Assembly: GCA_030835985.1 (NCBI GenBank)
Contig: JAURQT010000106.1
Span: 1-40,773 of the forward strand
DNA: 40,773 nucleotides
Reading direction: 5' to 3'
DNA from: Alphaproteobacteria bacterium
GTDB taxonomy: Bacteria; Pseudomonadota; Alphaproteobacteria; Puniceispirillales; Puniceispirillaceae
Part shown: positions 23,861 through 31,790 of the stretch, one piece after another
Position numbering within the stretch: the first letter of the stretch is position 1
Layout: every line of letters starts with the position of its first letter
The notes under the pieces: model-generated
The model's input: only the letters and a program-made list of their open reading frames with translations
What the model was told of the DNA's origin: nothing
The model's database searches: none
Position numbers and translations under genes: made by a program

Positions 23861-24641
23861 AGGTCTCGCCGCCGCAAACCGACAGAGCCTGACCATTTAC
23901 ACCGCGCGCCCCGTCACTGGCCAGATACAGCGCGGCCGCACTTACCTCTTCTGCGGCAAACAGGCGATGTTGCGGGGAAAATATTTTCAACTTTTCTTCT
24001 GCCTCTTCGGCACTCAACCCGGTTTTCTGCTGGATCATTTCGATGGAACGATGGGTCATTTCGGTATCCAGATAGCCTGGACAAATCGCATTTACCGTGA
24101 TGCCGGATCGGGCTGTTTCCAGTGCCGCGGATTTTACCAGACCCAGCACCCCGTGCTTGCTGGCCGCATAGGCAGAAATATAGGGATAGCTACGCTTGCC
24201 TGTCATAGAGGCAATCGCTATCAGCCGCCCGGAGGTAACAGAGGCAGCCTTCATTCTGGCCAGCCCTTCACGCAGGCAGAAAAATACACCGGTTAAATTA
24301 ATCGCCAGAATATCCTCCCACATTCGGGTCGGGGTTTTATCCAGTGGCGCACTATCGGCAATACCGGCATTGGCGATCACAATATCAGCTGGCCGGCCAT
24401 TTTGCCCTGCTATATCAAACAGGGTTTTTACCCCCGCCTCATCCGCCATATCAGCCAGGACATAATTTATCCCGGGATGCTGGTTGGCTATTTTTTGCAA
24501 TGCCTCTTCGCGCCGGCCGCTGATCCATACCTCTGCCCCGCGGCTGGCAAAGGCACGTGCCATATCTGCGCCCACACCGCTGGAGCCGCCGGTGATAATC
24601 ACTTTCTTTTGCGCAAAATCTGCAGCTGTTTGCTCTGTCAT
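23856..24641 (-). CDS. Short-chain dehydrogenase/reductase (SDR)
   Basis: This is a classical NAD(P)-dependent SDR with Rossmann motif TGGSSGVGADMARA, the NAG structural motif IVIANAG, and the catalytic Ser-Tyr-Lys as IASMTGKRSYPYISAYAASKHG. The late ICPGYLDTEMT matches the PG motif. The track frame starts at 24806, but the first 55 residues run through a terminator-like hairpin; the ATG at 24641 has GAGGG 5 bases upstream and gives 261 aa, the usual size. It stands alone behind tandem terminators. The sequence resembles 3-hydroxybutyrate or 3-oxoacyl reductases (GKRSYPYISAYAASKHGVLGL) but the substrate cannot be named. Confidence 0.93.
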   Translation of the reverse strand: MTEQTAADFAQKKVIITGGSSGVGADMARAFASRGAEVWISGRREEALQKIANQHPGINYVLADMADEAGVKTLFDIAGQNGRPADIVIANAGIADSAPLDKTPTRMWEDILAINLTGVFFCLREGLARMKAASVTSGRLIAIASMTGKRSYPYISAYAASKHGVLGLVKSAALETARSGITVNAICPGYLDTEMTHRSIEMIQQKTGLSAEEAEEKLKIFSPQHRLFAAEEVSAAALYLASDGARGVNGQALSVCGGETW

Positions 24642-24654
24642 AAAATCCCTCATC

Positions 24655-24718
24655 AAAAAACCGGCTTGTCCCTGTTGTAATAGAGTATGCCTGCAGGGGC
24701 GGAAATTCTGCAAGCCGG
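24655..24718 (-). terminator. Terminator or attenuator hairpin directly before the SDR ribosome-binding site
   Basis: On the minus strand CCGGCTTG pairs perfectly with CAAGCCGG, followed at once by TTTTTT. The 48-base loop itself holds CCCTG/CAGGG and the palindrome CCTGCAGG, so a two-tier stem is possible. The T-run ends about 7 bases before the SDR Shine-Dalgarno GAGGG, meaning that transcripts must start or read through within this element to reach the gene. Confidence 0.65.
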
Positions 24719-24727
24719 CCCGGTGGT

Positions 24728-24759
24728 AAAAAAGCTCTGTTCTTATAAAAAAATCAGAG
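24728..24759 (-). terminator. Terminator overlapping the stop codon of the YnjC-like gene
   Basis: On the minus strand CTCTG and CAGAG form a 5-bp stem around a 15-base AT-rich loop, followed by C and TTTTTT. The left arm overlaps the TGA of the permease gene. Together with the hairpin at 24655-24718 it forms a tandem terminator pair. Confidence 0.5.
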
Positions 24760-26427
24760 TTTAAAAAAGCTGAACCGCGCCAGGCGGGCCCGTGCCAGCC
24801 GGTCACAGATAAGAAAGACCAGCAATGGCAGAACCATCTGCATCAGGGTAGCAATGCCCAGATTTTGGCGCCCTGCCCCGGCGGCCAGCGTTACCGCTTC
24901 TGTAGTCAGGGTCATCACCCGTCCATTACTGGCAAAAATAGTCGGCAGATATAAAGCAGAGCTGACCGCAAAGCCCACCGCAAAGGCGGTTAACACCGGC
25001 AGGGTCATCATCGATAATTTAATAGATAGAAACCGGCGTATCGGCCCTGCTCCCAGCGTGGCCGCTATCGCCAGATAGCGGTTATCAAAACGCCGCCAGG
25101 ACGGGGCAAGAGAGAGCATCACATAAGGAAAGACAAACAAACAATGGGCCCAAATCAGCGCCAGAAACACCCCGTCAAAGCCCAGCCAAATCAGCAGAAT
25201 TTGCATCCCGAACAAAAAGGCGATCTGCGGCAATAACAAGGGGATATATATCAGCCTCTCGAAATGGGTGTCCCCGCAAGCGGCTTGTGTTTGCAGCCAT
25301 AGAAGCGCCAGCACAACACATACCCCTGCTGATACCAGCCCTAAAATCAGGCTGTTCAGGCTGGCCTGACCCAGGCTGATATAGGCATATTCCCATGCCG
25401 CCACCCCCCATTTATCGGGCAGGGCAGACGGATAACGCCAAATATCGGCAAATGCCCAGATAATCGCCGCTAACATACCCAACACCGCCATCACACATGG
25501 CCATAAACACAGGAATAAGCCGAATTTTTTTAACAGGCTGACCAGCAAAGGCAGCAGATAATTAAACCGCCATCCCGCCGCACTAAAGCGCGCCAACCCT
25601 CTTAATAGCGCACCATCCAGACCTATCCATGCCATACAGGCCAGCAAAGCACAGCCCAATTGCATGACCGCCGCCGCCGGCGCAACAAACTGATAGGAAA
25701 GGTCGGGATCGCGAAACCAGGTTAATATCCGCACTGCCAGAGGGGCAGGGGTGGACGGGGCAAGAATAATCGCCATATCCACTACCGATATCGCAAACAC
25801 CATGACGATAAGCACGGCCAGGCGCAATGGGCCGGCCAGTTGTGGCTGTACCAAATGCAGCCAGCCTGCCAATGGCCCATAACCCAGCGTTGCCGCACTA
25901 TCCAGCAAGGGGCGCACGTTTATCTGGCTTAGGGCAGATAGCCCCATCAGTAATAAAAAGGGCAATTCCTTGGCAATCAGGGCAAGAACCAACACCCCGC
26001 CATTTTCATCCGGGACAATATTGAGATTGGGCGGCCGTTGCCACCCGGTCAGCCAGGGCGAGGCCAGCCGGGATAGCCAGCCGCTGGGCTGTAGCAGAAA
26101 TAAAAATCCGACCGCGATTGTGATATGCGGCACAGAAAGAAGCGGCGATATCAGCCGGAATAAAAAGCCGGACTGCCCCTGCCCATAGATTAGTGCCAGC
26201 AAAAACATCGCCAGCCAGTAAGATAAAAAAGTCGAGATAAAGGCAATAGACAGGCTAAGCCAGAGCGATCGCCGCAAGCCGGGCTCTGCCAGAAAATCGG
26301 CAAAGGGCTGAAAGGAGAAATGCGTCCCGCCCAAAGGCGGAAACCAGCCAAGCGCAGGCAGGACAGCCCCCAAAAGCCCTGCTGTTACTGGCAATAAACA
26401 TAAAAGCAGGATTGCAAGCCTTACCAT
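24754..26427 (-). CDS. ynjC: ABC transporter permease, YnjC-like (two fused permease domains)
   Basis: The 557-aa protein is almost wholly hydrophobic, with about twelve membrane segments arranged as two repeats, each carrying a binding-protein-dependent permease loop (DSAATLGYGPLAGWLHLVQP in the first half, AIAATLGAGPIRRFLSIKL in the second). This fused layout is that of YnjC and of iron/thiamine (FbpB/ThiP-type) permeases. GGGTGGA precedes the ATG. The binding protein gene lies 50 bp upstream on the same strand, while the ATPase is encoded divergently at 27976. The transported substrate of YnjBCD-type systems is not established to my knowledge. Membership of the family is inferred from the three-gene set rather than from this sequence alone. 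Confidence 0.88.
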   Translation of the reverse strand: MVRLAILLLCLLPVTAGLLGAVLPALGWFPPLGGTHFSFQPFADFLAEPGLRRSLWLSLSIAFISTFLSYWLAMFLLALIYGQGQSGFLFRLISPLLSVPHITIAVGFLFLLQPSGWLSRLASPWLTGWQRPPNLNIVPDENGGVLVLALIAKELPFLLLMGLSALSQINVRPLLDSAATLGYGPLAGWLHLVQPQLAGPLRLAVLIVMVFAISVVDMAIILAPSTPAPLAVRILTWFRDPDLSYQFVAPAAAVMQLGCALLACMAWIGLDGALLRGLARFSAAGWRFNYLLPLLVSLLKKFGLFLCLWPCVMAVLGMLAAIIWAFADIWRYPSALPDKWGVAAWEYAYISLGQASLNSLILGLVSAGVCVVLALLWLQTQAACGDTHFERLIYIPLLLPQIAFLFGMQILLIWLGFDGVFLALIWAHCLFVFPYVMLSLAPSWRRFDNRYLAIAATLGAGPIRRFLSIKLSMMTLPVLTAFAVGFAVSSALYLPTIFASNGRVMTLTTEAVTLAAGAGRQNLGIATLMQMVLPLLVFLICDRLARARLARFSFFKL

Positions 26428-26477
26428 TCCACCCTATTCCGAGCCGCCAGCTTACCGCCCTTAAACCTGTAACGCAC

Positions 26478-27710
26478 CTAATTTGCCGAATAGCGTTCTG
26501 TCCAGGCCCGCTCAATGACCCCAACCCAGCTTGGATGCGGCTCTGGCAAGGTGCGGTTCAAATCTGCCGGGCTGAGGGTCGCCAGGCCACGCGGCAATGC
26601 TGCAAAGGCGGCCGCCTTGTCGGCAGGCAATTTCGGGATAGACAGAACTGTTGGATCGCCCCAGATTTCCGGATTGGCTTTGCGAATTTGTGCTTCGGGC
26701 GATAACAGGAAATCAGCTAATAGCTGGGCCCCTTCCGGGGCAGAGGCATTAAAGGGAATCGCCACAAAATGTACATTGGCCAGCGTTCCGGATTGGTGAA
26801 TATAGCTGCGCACACTATCTGGCAAGATCCCCTGTGAAATGCCGTTTGAAAATTCTGCCGGATTAAAGGCCATCGCAATCGCCAGCTCGCCATCCCCCAG
26901 CAATTGCACCATCGCGGTATAATTGGCCGGGTAATTTACCCCCTGCCGCCAGAGATGCGGGCGCACCCTGTCCAGCCAGGCAAAAAGCGGGGCAAGCGCC
27001 TTTTTTGTATCAGCTGTATCAGCCGGGCGGGCAAAAACAGATCTATCCGGGGCAACTTCCAGCAAAATCTGTTTTAAAAAGCTGGTACCGGTAAAATCAG
27101 GGGGCTGGGGAAAGGTAAAACGACCCGGGTTTTTTTCAATCCAGCTGGCCAAAGCCTCGGCCGAGCGCGGTGGTTCTGGCACATACCGGCTATCATATCC
27201 AAAAACCAGCTGGGCACGGCCCCATGGCGATTCCAGCCCGTCTGTCGGATTGGCAAAATCACTGACGATGCCGGGCAGCGCATCTTTATCTGTATAGGCA
27301 AAGGCAGGCAGGTTAAACGCCCAGCTATCCGAGCGCAATAATGACTGGCGTTTGAGAGAGGCAAAATTCTCGCCATTCACCCAGACCAGATCTACCGACC
27401 CGCCAGTATTTTTGCCAGCAGATTTTTCTGCCAGAATACGCGCGACCGCATCAGCTGTTTCGGTCAGCTTGACATGCACCACACTCACCCCATAGCGCGA
27501 TTTTAGCTGACTGCCTGCCCAGGCAATATAGCTGTTGATCTGAGGCGAGCCGCCCCAGGCATTGAAATATACTGTCTGGCCTTTGGCTTTTTTTATCAGA
27601 CGGTCAAAATTTTCTGCCCCGATAGCCGTGCCGGATAAGGAAAATATCACACTCAGCAACGCGGCCAGGCCTATCGTCAAAGATTTAAGTGAAGAAATAA
27701 AATGGCTCAT
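26478..27710 (-). CDS. ynjB: ABC transporter substrate-binding protein, YnjB-like
   Basis: The 410-aa protein has a signal peptide (LTIGLAALLSVIFSLSG, likely cleavage after AIGA) and the characteristic YnjB-type N-terminus AKGQTVYFNAWGGSPQINSY followed by GGSVDLVWVNGENFASLK. These stretches closely resemble what I remember of E. coli YnjB, a group related to thiamine/iron-type binding proteins. Mid-protein FTFPQPPDFTGTSFLKQILLE and GELAIAMAFNPAEFSNGI fit the same family. It is the first gene of the minus-strand pair with the permease and faces the ATPase gene across a 265-bp divergent promoter region. No sulfurtransferase gene (ynjE) is attached, unlike the enterobacterial cluster. Confidence 0.9.
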   Translation of the reverse strand: MSHFISSLKSLTIGLAALLSVIFSLSGTAIGAENFDRLIKKAKGQTVYFNAWGGSPQINSYIAWAGSQLKSRYGVSVVHVKLTETADAVARILAEKSAGKNTGGSVDLVWVNGENFASLKRQSLLRSDSWAFNLPAFAYTDKDALPGIVSDFANPTDGLESPWGRAQLVFGYDSRYVPEPPRSAEALASWIEKNPGRFTFPQPPDFTGTSFLKQILLEVAPDRSVFARPADTADTKKALAPLFAWLDRVRPHLWRQGVNYPANYTAMVQLLGDGELAIAMAFNPAEFSNGISQGILPDSVRSYIHQSGTLANVHFVAIPFNASAPEGAQLLADFLLSPEAQIRKANPEIWGDPTVLSIPKLPADKAAAFAALPRGLATLSPADLNRTLPEPHPSWVGVIERAWTERYSAN

Positions 27711-27975
27711 GCGAAAACGCCTTTTGATATTAATTTTTTACCGATGCGCGGCTTATCCTCAATGCCAGAAGCCTTACCTGTTATAATTTGGCGCAAAGCC
27801 AGTCTACCCTAATTTCGTTAAATAAGGCTTAATAAATCATAATTATTTTCTATGGGTGGTATCTTTTGGCGCGTCAGGCTGGCAGATTATCCCTGGAATT
27901 GGCAAAGTTAAGCCCGAATGCATCCTGCATATTTAATCAGGGCATGGTGAACAAGCAAGCGAGGCTGTCTGAGAT
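27711..27975. promoter_or_regulatory. Divergent control region between ynjB-like and ynjD-like genes
   Basis: This 265-bp AT-rich gap must drive both halves of the same transporter. A perfect TATAAT lies at 27782-27787 on the plus strand without a good -35 box, and several AT-rich near-palindromes follow (TTAAATAAGGCTTAATAAAT). I see no TPP riboswitch core and no coding frame. A shared operator would be the simplest way to co-regulate both sides. Confidence 0.4.
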
Positions 27976-28611
27976 ATGCTTATCCTGAAAAATGCCGCCC
28001 TTAATTTTGGGCAAGCCCCGCTATTTTCCCCACTAAATCTTGAGATTGACGGCGGCGAGATCTGCGTGTTGAGCGCGCCAAGCGGGGCCGGAAAATCCAC
28101 CCTGCTGCGCTGGATTGCCGGCATTCCTACCGAGGGGCTGGAGGCAGAGGGTCATATCTGGCTAAAGGGGCGGCAAATAGATAGCTTGCCAGCGGAAAAG
28201 CGGCGCGTTGGGCTGATGTTCCAGCAACCTTTATTATTTCCCCATCTAAGCGTTGGCGATAATCTGGGCTTTGGCTTGCCAGCATCGGTGAGAGGGGAGG
28301 CGCGCAAATCCCGAATAGAAGAAGCCTTGCACATAGCCGGTCTGGAGGGGGTGGGAGGGCGCGATCCAGAAACCTTGTCAGGGGGTCAGCAAGCCCGCAT
28401 CGCACTGCTTCGAACCTTGCTGGCAGAGCCAGAGGCTCTGTTGCTGGATGAGCCATTTTCCAGCCTGGATGATGCGCGGCGCACAGATATTGCCCAGCTG
28501 GTAAAAAGCGAGGCTGAAAGGCTGAAACTGCCTGTATTGCTGGTAAGCCATGACCCGCGCGATATAGAAACCGCCACAGATAAAGTAATAGAGCTTGAAA
28601 TACGCGGCTAA
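27976..28611 (+). CDS. ynjD: ABC transporter ATP-binding protein, YnjD-like
   Basis: The 211-aa ATPase has Walker A SAPSGAGKSTLLRW (Gly-Ala-Gly-Lys at about 36), Q-loop MFQQPLLFPHLSVGDNL, signature LSGGQQARIALLRTLLAEP, Walker B LLLDEPFSSLD and the switch His in LLVSHDPRD. Its short length, without a C-terminal regulatory domain, matches YnjD-type ATPases. In E. coli ynjBCD are one operon; here the ATPase lies divergently from the permease and binding protein, which otherwise have no ATPase. Its TAA overlaps the convergent FadN-like gene stop in a CTAA tetranucleotide. Assignment to this transporter is inferred from adjacency. Confidence 0.9.
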   Translation: MLILKNAALNFGQAPLFSPLNLEIDGGEICVLSAPSGAGKSTLLRWIAGIPTEGLEAEGHIWLKGRQIDSLPAEKRRVGLMFQQPLLFPHLSVGDNLGFGLPASVRGEARKSRIEEALHIAGLEGVGGRDPETLSGGQQARIALLRTLLAEPEALLLDEPFSSLDDARRTDIAQLVKSEAERLKLPVLLVSHDPRDIETATDKVIELEIRG

Positions 28612-30920
28612 CCTGCCAGCATTTTTGCTATCATCTGTGCTGTAGCGTCGGTTTGGGCAAGCTGCAGAAATGCCCTTCTTTCGCGGTCATACAAGGCCTG
28701 CTCCGAGGTTTCGCCTGGCTCTCCTTCATCGGCAACCATGATGCTGGCAATAGCCATCGCCACCACTTTATTATGGGCAGTGAACATCCCTTTATCCACA
28801 CCGTCTTGCATAAAGGCATCCATTTCGGCCGTAAGGCTATGGCTGGCCAGCCTAACTTCGGGAACCGGCAGAACATGATAATTGCCAGCCATTTGCTCGG
28901 CTTCCTCAATAGCTCTGGTTAGCAATCTGTCACGGCTCATGATAGAGATATCATGACTTTGGCGAAAATATTCCAGCTTTGCCGAAAGCCGGGGCGAGCT
29001 GCCGGTGCGGCCATAGCCAATTTGCATCCAGCTTTTCCAGGCCGCTTCTTGCCAATCCCCGCATTTCGCATACCAGCGCAAATAGGTCTCTTTTACCCCG
29101 CCGCCGCTGGGCACAAGCCCGACCCCTGCCTCAACCAGACCCAGAACAGAATTATTATGAACCACCAGCTTATCGCAATGCATCAGCACCTCAAATCCGC
29201 CCCCTGCGGCCAGGCCAGAGGGCGCGCCAATGACCGGAACCGGGCTATATTTCAAGGCTTTCACCGCCTGTTGAAACCTATCCAGAAAGGCATCCATTTC
29301 GGCAAAATCGCGTGTGTTAATCAATCCCTGAAAATGGTTCAGATCGACCCCGGCTGAAAAATGCTGGGCATCATTATGGATGATAATGCCGCGCCCGTGA
29401 TCAGTGGCAGCGGCATGAACAATCTGCATCGATAAATCATTTAACGCATTGGCCTTGGAATGAAATTCGACCAGCCGCAAATCCCCCTCCAGCCGATAAA
29501 GGCTGGCTGCATCATTTCTGGCCAGCAGATCTGCTGAACGCCGCATCATCGAAAAGCGCATCGCCCCTTTTGGCAAACTAACAGGCTGATAGCCTTTTTG
29601 CGCGATATCTATTTCCAGATTTTTGCCGTTCACGCGGTAATAGGGCTGGCTGCGCTGTTCCAGCTGTGGCGGCAAGGGCAATGCCATCTGTGCGGCCAGG
29701 CCGCGCAAGCGTTCCAGGCCCACCGCATCTATCATCTCAAACGGGCCGCGCTGCCAGTTAAAGCCCAGCTTCATCGCATCATCAATATCTTGCGGCGAGG
29801 CGGTAATATCGGGAACAAGGCTGGCCGCATAGGATAAAATACGCACCAAAACGCGGCGCGCAAATGCCCCTTGCGGACTATTATCTTCAAAGATGGCTTC
29901 TAATGGCTCGGCCTGTGCGGCCTGATATTGGGCTGCACGAATAGCGGCCGGGTGCAGCTGGCCAGATGCCGCTATCCAGCCTTTATCCAGCCCGCCTTTG
30001 GCAACCGCGCGAACCTCGCGCCCCTTTTCCCCGCGCCGATAAAAGCCGCCCTTGCCCTTATTGCCGGTATAGCCATCTGCTATCATTTTCTGCACCATTT
30101 CCGGGGCAAATCCAACGCCATGAAACGCATCGCCCGCTGGCAAAATACTGGCCAGAGAAGCCACCACATCAGCCATCAAATCAATGCCTATCAGATCATA
30201 CAAACCGAAAATACCTGTCTTCGGTATGCCCATTGGCCGGCCGATAAGCGCATCGGCATCTTCTGGTGCAATCCCGGCTTCCAGCGCTTCATGCAAGCCA
30301 ACCTGCAAGGCAAACACCCCCACCCGGTTGCCCAGAAATCCCGGCGTGTCCGAGCAACGCACAACCCCTTTTCCCAGCACCTGATCATTAAACAGCGCCA
30401 GCCTGTCCAGAATATCTGCCCTCGTCTCTGCCCCGCTAACCAGCTCTAGCAAGCGCATATAACGCACCGGATTAAAATAATGGGTAATGGCAAAACGGGC
30501 GCAAAAATCAGAAGGCATATCTGCGGTTAATAGCGAGATAGGAATGGTGGAGGTATTGGAGGTCACCACGCAATCGGGCGATATGGTCTGGTAAAGGCGT
30601 TTATATAAAGCCTGTTTAACCGGCAGCTGTTCTATCACTGCCTCGATGATCAGATCGCACCCCGCCAATTGGTCAAAATCTGCTTCCATATCCCCTGTGG
30701 TAATCTTGTCTGCAATAGAGGGGTGCATAAATTGCGGCGGCTCGGATTTCAGCAATCTTTGAATAGCCTGTTCTGCCGGATTGTGTTCCTGGCCAGCTCT
30801 GGCAGGCAAATCCAGCAGCAATACCGGCAAGCCGGCATTGGCAATCTGGGCGGCGATACCGCTGCCCATCGTACCGGCACCGATCACGGCAATTTTTGAA
30901 AAACTCTGTACAGCAGACAT
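28608..30920 (-). CDS. Bifunctional 3-hydroxyacyl-CoA dehydrogenase / enoyl-CoA hydratase, FadN-like domain order
   Basis: This 770-aa enzyme carries out two steps of beta-oxidation: hydration of enoyl-CoA and NAD-dependent oxidation of the 3-hydroxyacyl-CoA. The dehydrogenase domain is N-terminal (Rossmann IAVIGAGTMGSGIAAQIA, then TSNTSTIPI and the catalytic THYFNPVRYMRLLELV), followed by the C-terminal helical domain with GNKGKGGFYRR, and the crotonase domain is C-terminal. This is the reverse of FadB and the same as FadN. Both crotonase glutamates are present (GGGFEVLMHCD and VEAGVGLVPSGGG). GAGGGTG precedes the ATG. A thiolase gene, normally linked, is not nearby; the acyl-CoA dehydrogenase at 33148 is its likely pathway partner. 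Confidence 0.94.
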   Translation of the reverse strand: MSAVQSFSKIAVIGAGTMGSGIAAQIANAGLPVLLLDLPARAGQEHNPAEQAIQRLLKSEPPQFMHPSIADKITTGDMEADFDQLAGCDLIIEAVIEQLPVKQALYKRLYQTISPDCVVTSNTSTIPISLLTADMPSDFCARFAITHYFNPVRYMRLLELVSGAETRADILDRLALFNDQVLGKGVVRCSDTPGFLGNRVGVFALQVGLHEALEAGIAPEDADALIGRPMGIPKTGIFGLYDLIGIDLMADVVASLASILPAGDAFHGVGFAPEMVQKMIADGYTGNKGKGGFYRRGEKGREVRAVAKGGLDKGWIAASGQLHPAAIRAAQYQAAQAEPLEAIFEDNSPQGAFARRVLVRILSYAASLVPDITASPQDIDDAMKLGFNWQRGPFEMIDAVGLERLRGLAAQMALPLPPQLEQRSQPYYRVNGKNLEIDIAQKGYQPVSLPKGAMRFSMMRRSADLLARNDAASLYRLEGDLRLVEFHSKANALNDLSMQIVHAAATDHGRGIIIHNDAQHFSAGVDLNHFQGLINTRDFAEMDAFLDRFQQAVKALKYSPVPVIGAPSGLAAGGGFEVLMHCDKLVVHNNSVLGLVEAGVGLVPSGGGVKETYLRWYAKCGDWQEAAWKSWMQIGYGRTGSSPRLSAKLEYFRQSHDISIMSRDRLLTRAIEEAEQMAGNYHVLPVPEVRLASHSLTAEMDAFMQDGVDKGMFTAHNKVVAMAIASIMVADEGEPGETSEQALYDRERRAFLQLAQTDATAQMIAKMLAG

Positions 30921-30977
30921 CTGACACCCTCGCTATAAATCTAAGTAAAAATGGATAATCGCCCTGTTAGAGATGGT

Positions 30978-31778
30978 CTATTCCGGCGCGCCCAAAAAGG
31001 GTAATAGCGCGGCATTTACCTCATCCGGGCTTTCAGATGGCAACATATGGCCAGCCCCGGCTATTTCTACCAGCTGGCTGTTTTTTATGGCCGCTGCCAG
31101 CTCTCGCCCTTTTTTCACAGGTGTCATTTTATCTGCTGCTGCCAGAATAATCAGCACTGGCAAATCAAGCCGAGAGGCGGCCTCTGCCCCTTTATCATAG
31201 TGATTACAGGCTTGCAGGTCGGTATAGAGGCTGGTGGTATCATTGCCTGCCATCAAGGCACGGCCAAAGCCCAGATGCGAGAAACCGGGCTGGGTATTAT
31301 CATAAAAATGGCCGGCCTCGCCATGTCCCCAGCCGGTCATCATCTTTATCGCGGCTGGCTGTTTATCCTGTGCCGCCGATACCAGATAATCATTGACCGG
31401 TATCGCCAGGGCACTGGCAATAATGACCAGCTTTTCTGTACGTTCAGGATAGCGAGCGGCCAGCTCCAACGCCACTAGCCCGCCTTGTGAATGGCCTATT
31501 ATCACCGCTTTTTCAATGTTTTGTGCATCCATCAGCGCAATAACCCAATCAGCCATTTCCTGGATACTGGCAAGGGGCGCCCCTTCCGAGAGGCCGTGTC
31601 CAGGAAAATCGGGGGCAAGAATATTAAAGCCCTGATAGGCAAAATAGCGCGATTGCAACACCCAGCTTAGATGGGATTGCCCGCTGCCATGCAGAAAGAA
31701 AAGGAACGGGGCATCGGGGCGATGGCCGCGCCCGCCTGTAGAAAAATAGCTTTTCCGGTTTTGGCATTGTGCAAACAT
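30978..31778 (-). CDS. Alpha/beta-hydrolase
   Basis: The 266-aa protein shows the full alpha/beta-hydrolase fold pattern: oxyanion-hole FFLHGSGQSHLSW, nucleophile elbow GHSQGG (Ser about 97), acid LAAADKMTP and the terminal catalytic His in GAGHMLPSESPDEV. No signal peptide is visible. A perfect-looking Shine-Dalgarno GGGAGGT precedes the ATG by 8 bases and overlaps the region just after the metY stop (12-bp gap), so it is co-transcribed with metY and followed by the FadN-like gene after 57 bp. Possible substrates include esters, lactones or acyl-CoAs. A homoserine acetyltransferase role was considered because of metY, but the protein is too short and lacks that family's long lid. Confidence 0.9.
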   Translation of the reverse strand: MFAQCQNRKSYFSTGGRGHRPDAPFLFFLHGSGQSHLSWVLQSRYFAYQGFNILAPDFPGHGLSEGAPLASIQEMADWVIALMDAQNIEKAVIIGHSQGGLVALELAARYPERTEKLVIIASALAIPVNDYLVSAAQDKQPAAIKMMTGWGHGEAGHFYDNTQPGFSHLGFGRALMAGNDTTSLYTDLQACNHYDKGAEAASRLDLPVLIILAAADKMTPVKKGRELAAAIKNSQLVEIAGAGHMLPSESPDEVNAALLPFLGAPE

Positions 31779-31790
31779 AAAAAAACCTCC

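Noticed and set aside
24642-24806. N-terminal 55-residue extension of the SDR in the track
   Set aside because: It would be encoded through a terminator-like hairpin, lacks a ribosome-binding site and is not SDR-like, while the ATG at 24641 has a good Shine-Dalgarno and gives the usual length.
27711-27975. Possible TPP riboswitch controlling the YnjBCD-like transporter
   Set aside because: A CTGAGA string occurs just before the ynjD-like start, but the rest of the conserved TPP core (GGGG...ACCTGAT...) is absent on either side.
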